A program made the position numbers and the translations under genes. 64,000 nt of DNA. Source: Bettongia penicillata ogilbyi. Lineage: Eukaryota; Chordata; Mammalia; Diprotodontia; Potoroidae. The stretch spans positions 3,713,204 to 3,777,203 of the forward strand of contig JAJHZJ010000220.1 in the NCBI GenBank assembly GCA_023548195.1, given 5' to 3'. The notes beneath the pieces are model-generated. The model was not told where the DNA came from. It made no database searches and saw only the letters and a program-made list of their open reading frames with translations. Of this stretch, positions 60,668 through 64,000 are shown piece after piece; position 1 is the stretch's first letter; each line of letters starts with the position of its first letter.

Positions 60668-60669
60668 TC

Positions 60670-61255
60670 ATTTTTAACAACCATTATAGGCTAAGTGATT
60701 TAATTTTGTTAAAAGAACATTTTTGGTGGTTTTGTTGTTTTTATTTTTTCACCAAAGGCTCACTTATGCATCTCCATTGCTTAGTATTCTTCTTGTGTTT
60801 AGGCAGAAATTATATATTTCATTCCAGATTATTATTGTACTTTAGGATCTTTATTTTGCTTCTCTTTCATTGTAAATCTATAAAAATAAGGTATAAATAA
60901 AATCATACTCATGGTTCTTTGATAGGGTGATTATTAAATGAGCCCAAAACTATGAGAACAGGGAGTCTAACAACTCTCTCATTAGATAGTGTTTCCCAGC
61001 ATTGAACTTGGTCCAAGCTGCCAGGGTATAACACAGCACAGCATTGTAAATTGGCCCCTTGTGGGCTCAGCCATGGCCTCTCTATATGAGCTATTTCTTC
61101 AATATACCTATGATCTTAGTGACATCATCAGTAGTATATTAACATTCTTTGTCATTGATCATTTAAATAGATAGATTTTGGGAACATTTGCAAATATGTT
61201 AATACTTTTCTTATTGTTTTATCTTACTATCTGTTCATCAATGAAATATTTGTCA
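60670..61255. other. No gene seen
   Basis: Unassigned AT-rich sequence. Confidence 0.45.
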
Positions 61256-61257
61256 AA

Positions 61258-61440
61258 AGATTAGCACAATCCACCTCCAGACATAGAACTGATGGAGTCT
61301 GAATGCATATTGAAACAGATTAAGTGTGTATTTTCTTTCATAATATATATGAGATTGCTTGCCTTCTTAAGGAGAGGGGGAAAGGGAGGGAAAAAGAGAA
61401 TTTGGAACTCAAAAAAATGTTTAAAACATTTTACACGTAA
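61258..61440 (+). mobile_element. L1 3'-terminal fragment
   Basis: CCACCTCCAGACATAGAACTGATGGAGTCTG region (61270-61300), then ATTGCTTGCCTTCTTAAGGA (61353), a G-rich stretch and AATTTGGAACTCAAAAAAAT match the L1 3' UTR. Only the last ~180 bases are present, an ordinary 5'-truncated insertion. Confidence 0.75.
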
Positions 61441-61444
61441 ATAA

Positions 61445-62045
61445 TATACACACATACGTACACAGATATAATTAGTTAGCACAGTTATTGTAGGTTCTTG
61501 TTCCCTTCCTCCCTTCCCCACACCCATCAGTTTATATATGAATGTTCTTGGGAAGAAAGTATTCTTGAGTTGGGATTCATGCCAGGTTTTCTATTCATTT
61601 TTTCTAAATAAACTTTGTTTTTGTTACTATATGGGTAGATATTGTTCATAATCTTGAATGAACTTTACTTCCTTTCCTAGGATGAAATTCATTATAAGAT
61701 TTCATTAACATAGGTCAATGCTAGAACTAACTCCTTCATCTGTTGTCCTTTGGGTCTACACATTTTTTTTTTGGGGGGGAGGAAGGCTTGATAATTTTTT
61801 TTCTTTATAACAAATTCATTAGGTAATTTTATTAGATCTACTTTCTCTATACATAAAGATACACGTACCTAAATTCGGAGCTGTGGTTTCATGGTAGAGC
61901 TTTCTGGCAAAAAAAAAAAAAAAAATCCTCAACTACTGCAGATAAGGAATTGTTCTACAACTTATTCTTAAAGAGTTGTGGGTCATTGAGAATTGAAGCT
62001 AGTTTGCCCACAGTCACATGGTTAATATATATCAGAGGTAATATT
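61445..62045. other. No gene seen
   Basis: AT-rich, with an A run at 61909-61924. Confidence 0.45.
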
Positions 62046-62050
62046 TGGAT

Positions 62051-62170
62051 GTGTCCAGGATTACAGGCAACCTCACGAATACAAGAGGAATTGGTTCCTT
62101 GCATCTTTTTAAGAGGGACAGCTGGTCTAAAGCAAGAATTGGATGGTGCCAGAGAAGGTTTTCATAGGTA
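62051..62170 (+). repeat. Unassigned ~120-bp repeat, copy 2
   Basis: Same blocks and order as 60106-60228, about 1.95 kb away. Both copies are preceded by GGATGTGT.CAGGATTA. Confidence 0.7.
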
Positions 62171-62504
62171 CAGAAAGACAGAAAAGAAAGATAGAAAAAT
62201 TGGAGTTTTTGTCTCCCTAACATTTCTTTGTTTCCTTTCTTTTTCTCAAACACAATTTCTGTCTTCATCACTAGAGTTGTTAGAGCTTTTTTCACTCTTC
62301 TTAGAATTATGCATTGCTATCTATCTTCTGCAAACAGTATTTGAATGCTGACAATATTTCCCCCTCTTGACATTGTTTGAAGATATGATTTTGACATCTT
62401 CCCCCAAAGATACCTCAGATAATTCTCACAAATGGGCTTCTCCAACCAAGTTACCTCTACCATATTTATTCTTCTGATTAGAACTGGAAAGTAATTTTTT
62501 TTTT

Positions 62505-64000
62505 AAATTTTGTAGTTTTTAATCTGCTCTGTGTTTTTCTTCTCAGCTTTAGTTTTCTTAAGTGCCTTAAATTCTCTGTGTCTAGAAGCAGTAACTACTA
62601 ATATTTCAGAAGCTTCTTCTACCCTTTCTTTCCTGAGCATGCACGTAACAACGTTGTTGACTCTGGATTTTAATTCATTTATCACATTGTTTCTCATGTT
62701 GTACTACCCTAAAGAAAGAATTGTTGCAGAATATATCTTCTGCATATTGAGCTATTTTAGTTAGATAGCATTCAGATAACATCTGTCTTTGTTCTGTTCT
62801 AGCCAAAATAACACTGACAAATGTCTCTAATTTTTTTCAAGATTGAGTTTTCCCTTAAGAATGCTCCTTTTGAATCATCCACCACAGATTTCAAGTAAGC
62901 CTCTTCAACAGCTGGGTTAAGGAAACTAGGAGAAAGTTTTAATTGTCACAATTTCATTTTCACACTGGTGTCACAAAAATTGAGCCTTCTTTTTTTGTTT
63001 GCGTTTCATTCTACCATTTTGAAAATTTTAAAAGAGGATCCAAACAACATCCAGGAAGTCTGTTGAAAATTTTCATATCTGTTACATAGTTAACAGTCAG
63101 TATCCCTTCTGTGTAATTCTAAGCAAATACAACAAATGAATTGATTTGTTCTAGTTTAATTCTGGTTGGTTGTGAAATCTATATGCTGGCATTGTTCAAC
63201 AAATACTCAGAAAGATTTTATACATGTGCCATGCTCCAAAATGCCAAGTATCTCTATCATCAGTGATTGTTCCAGAAGCCTGATTACTAAGGTTCAAAAT
63301 GGTAGACTTAGTCTTTTCCTCCATAGGAATCTCAATGTAAAAAAGGCCAAATAATCATAGGAAATTCTGACTTCCCAAGAATATCTGGACAATTATAGTT
63401 GTGGCAATGTATTCTTGAACTTTCAGTGAATTGTTTGACTAACGTTTTTTCTCCAGATATTCCACTTCCTCCAGATTAACTCCAGATTTAATCAATGTTT
63501 CAGTGTCATTAATTGATAGTTTCATCTGTTTCTTTTTCAGTTCCTTCCACTGGCTACTTGGCTGATTGCAGATTTTCTTAAGAGTTTTATTCTTTCATTT
63601 TTAATAGGTTTTGTGGGGTCAAAAAATTCCTTTTCTTTCAATGTATCCCCCTATTCTAGAACCGACTTTTTTTCCTATGCCGAGAGAAAGGTCTGAATAC
63701 TTCATGTACATCAGGCTGCTGTTCATCACTACTACTTTTCTTGTCCACTGTAGCATCTTCTGATATTGCTTCTAACAATGTTCTAATTTGCTTCTTCATA
63801 TCAGTCAAAATTCCATGCTTTATTTTTGGTGATAGCTGAAATCTTCAAATTCAACATCTATTGCCTAAAGATTATGAAAGAACTATTCTTGTAATATTTG
63901 TTTTTGACTCATTCTTATTTGCCATTTCTTTTCATCTTCCTGTTCTGAAGTCTTCCTCATTTAATGAAGGAAAAAACATAGTTGTCATCTCCTCTTTGAA
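62505..64000 (-). pseudogene. Unidentified coding retrocopy, frameshifted, runs off the edge
   Basis: The minus strand shows protein-like text in consecutive pieces separated by frameshifts and stops, in one order. From right to left these include TLLEAISEDATVDKKSSSDE then PDVHEVFRPFSRHRKKSRF (about 63810-63660), ETLIKSGVNLEEVEYLEKK (about 63500-63440), IEIPMEEKTKSTILNLSNQ (about 63330-63270), [20 protein letters not shown] (about 62920-62855), and ELKSRVNNVVTCMLRKERVE to a stop near 62503. The composition (Lys/Glu-rich, helical) suggests an intracellular coiled-coil protein. There are no intron-like gaps, so a processed copy is likely, continuing beyond 64000. I did not recognise the family. 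An A run just past the final stop (complement of 62493-62503) may be internal. Confidence 0.55.

Overview
The window looks like an AT-rich intergenic or intronic stretch of a marsupial genome, plausibly an opossum such as Monodelphis. The basis is the repeat content: marsupial-type L1 fragments, several HAL1 ('half-L1') elements carrying only an ORF1, marsupial MIR/THER/MAR1-type SINEs, L2 tails, probable RTE-mobilised SINEs, strong CpG depletion and many long microsatellites. I see no intact protein-coding gene, no RNA gene, no CRISPR array and no operon-like structure. Essentially all long open frames come from transposons, simple repeats or dead retrocopies.

Layout. 0-6.8 kb: a broken minus-strand SERINC1-type retrocopy (about 1.9-3.2 kb), a palindromic hAT-like MITE (3.5 kb) and a short unassigned pseudogene remnant (6.2-6.45 kb). 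7-13.4 kb: antisense L1 sequence split by an older plus-strand HAL1-like element, then a MIR/THER SINE. 14.5-27 kb: dense L1, with two antisense copies in a row, two copies that keep both ends but have lost the middle, an antisense L1/HAL1 5' segment, and a plus-strand L1 carrying a nested HAL1, an AT/GATA-type microsatellite and an LTR-like piece. 27-30.3 kb: SINE fragments and a probable solo LTR.

30.8-44.4 kb: three HAL1 copies. Copy B (minus) is bounded by target-site duplications although it lacks its normal 3' end. Copy C (minus) and copy D (plus) are both full length, about 2.8 kb, and lie head to head about 3 kb apart. D has a perfect 16-bp target-site duplication and an ORF1 damaged mainly by two single-base losses.

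45-64 kb: a long CT tract, L2 and SINE fragments, two related ~1 kb SINE-containing composites (47.6-48.7 and 56.3-57.4 kb), each with a long pyrimidine microsatellite, an antisense L1 3' end (52.2-53.1 kb), a (GATA)n array (55.0 kb), an LTR-like fragment (57.4-57.9 kb), a duplicated ~120-bp segment of unknown type (60.1 and 62.05 kb), and a minus-strand, frameshifted coding remnant that runs off the right edge (62.5-64.0 kb).

Nothing here behaves as a cooperating gene system. The biological content is retrotransposition: L1 machinery (absent in intact form from this window) would have mobilised L1, HAL1, SINE and mRNA-derived copies. The most informative points are HAL1 structure (an apparent early-polyadenylated copy, internal deletion, a shared antisense open frame in the 5' UTR) and the repeated composite at 47 and 56 kb. 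Repeat-family names come from remembered consensus features, not from a search, and boundaries are approximate unless a target-site duplication fixes them.
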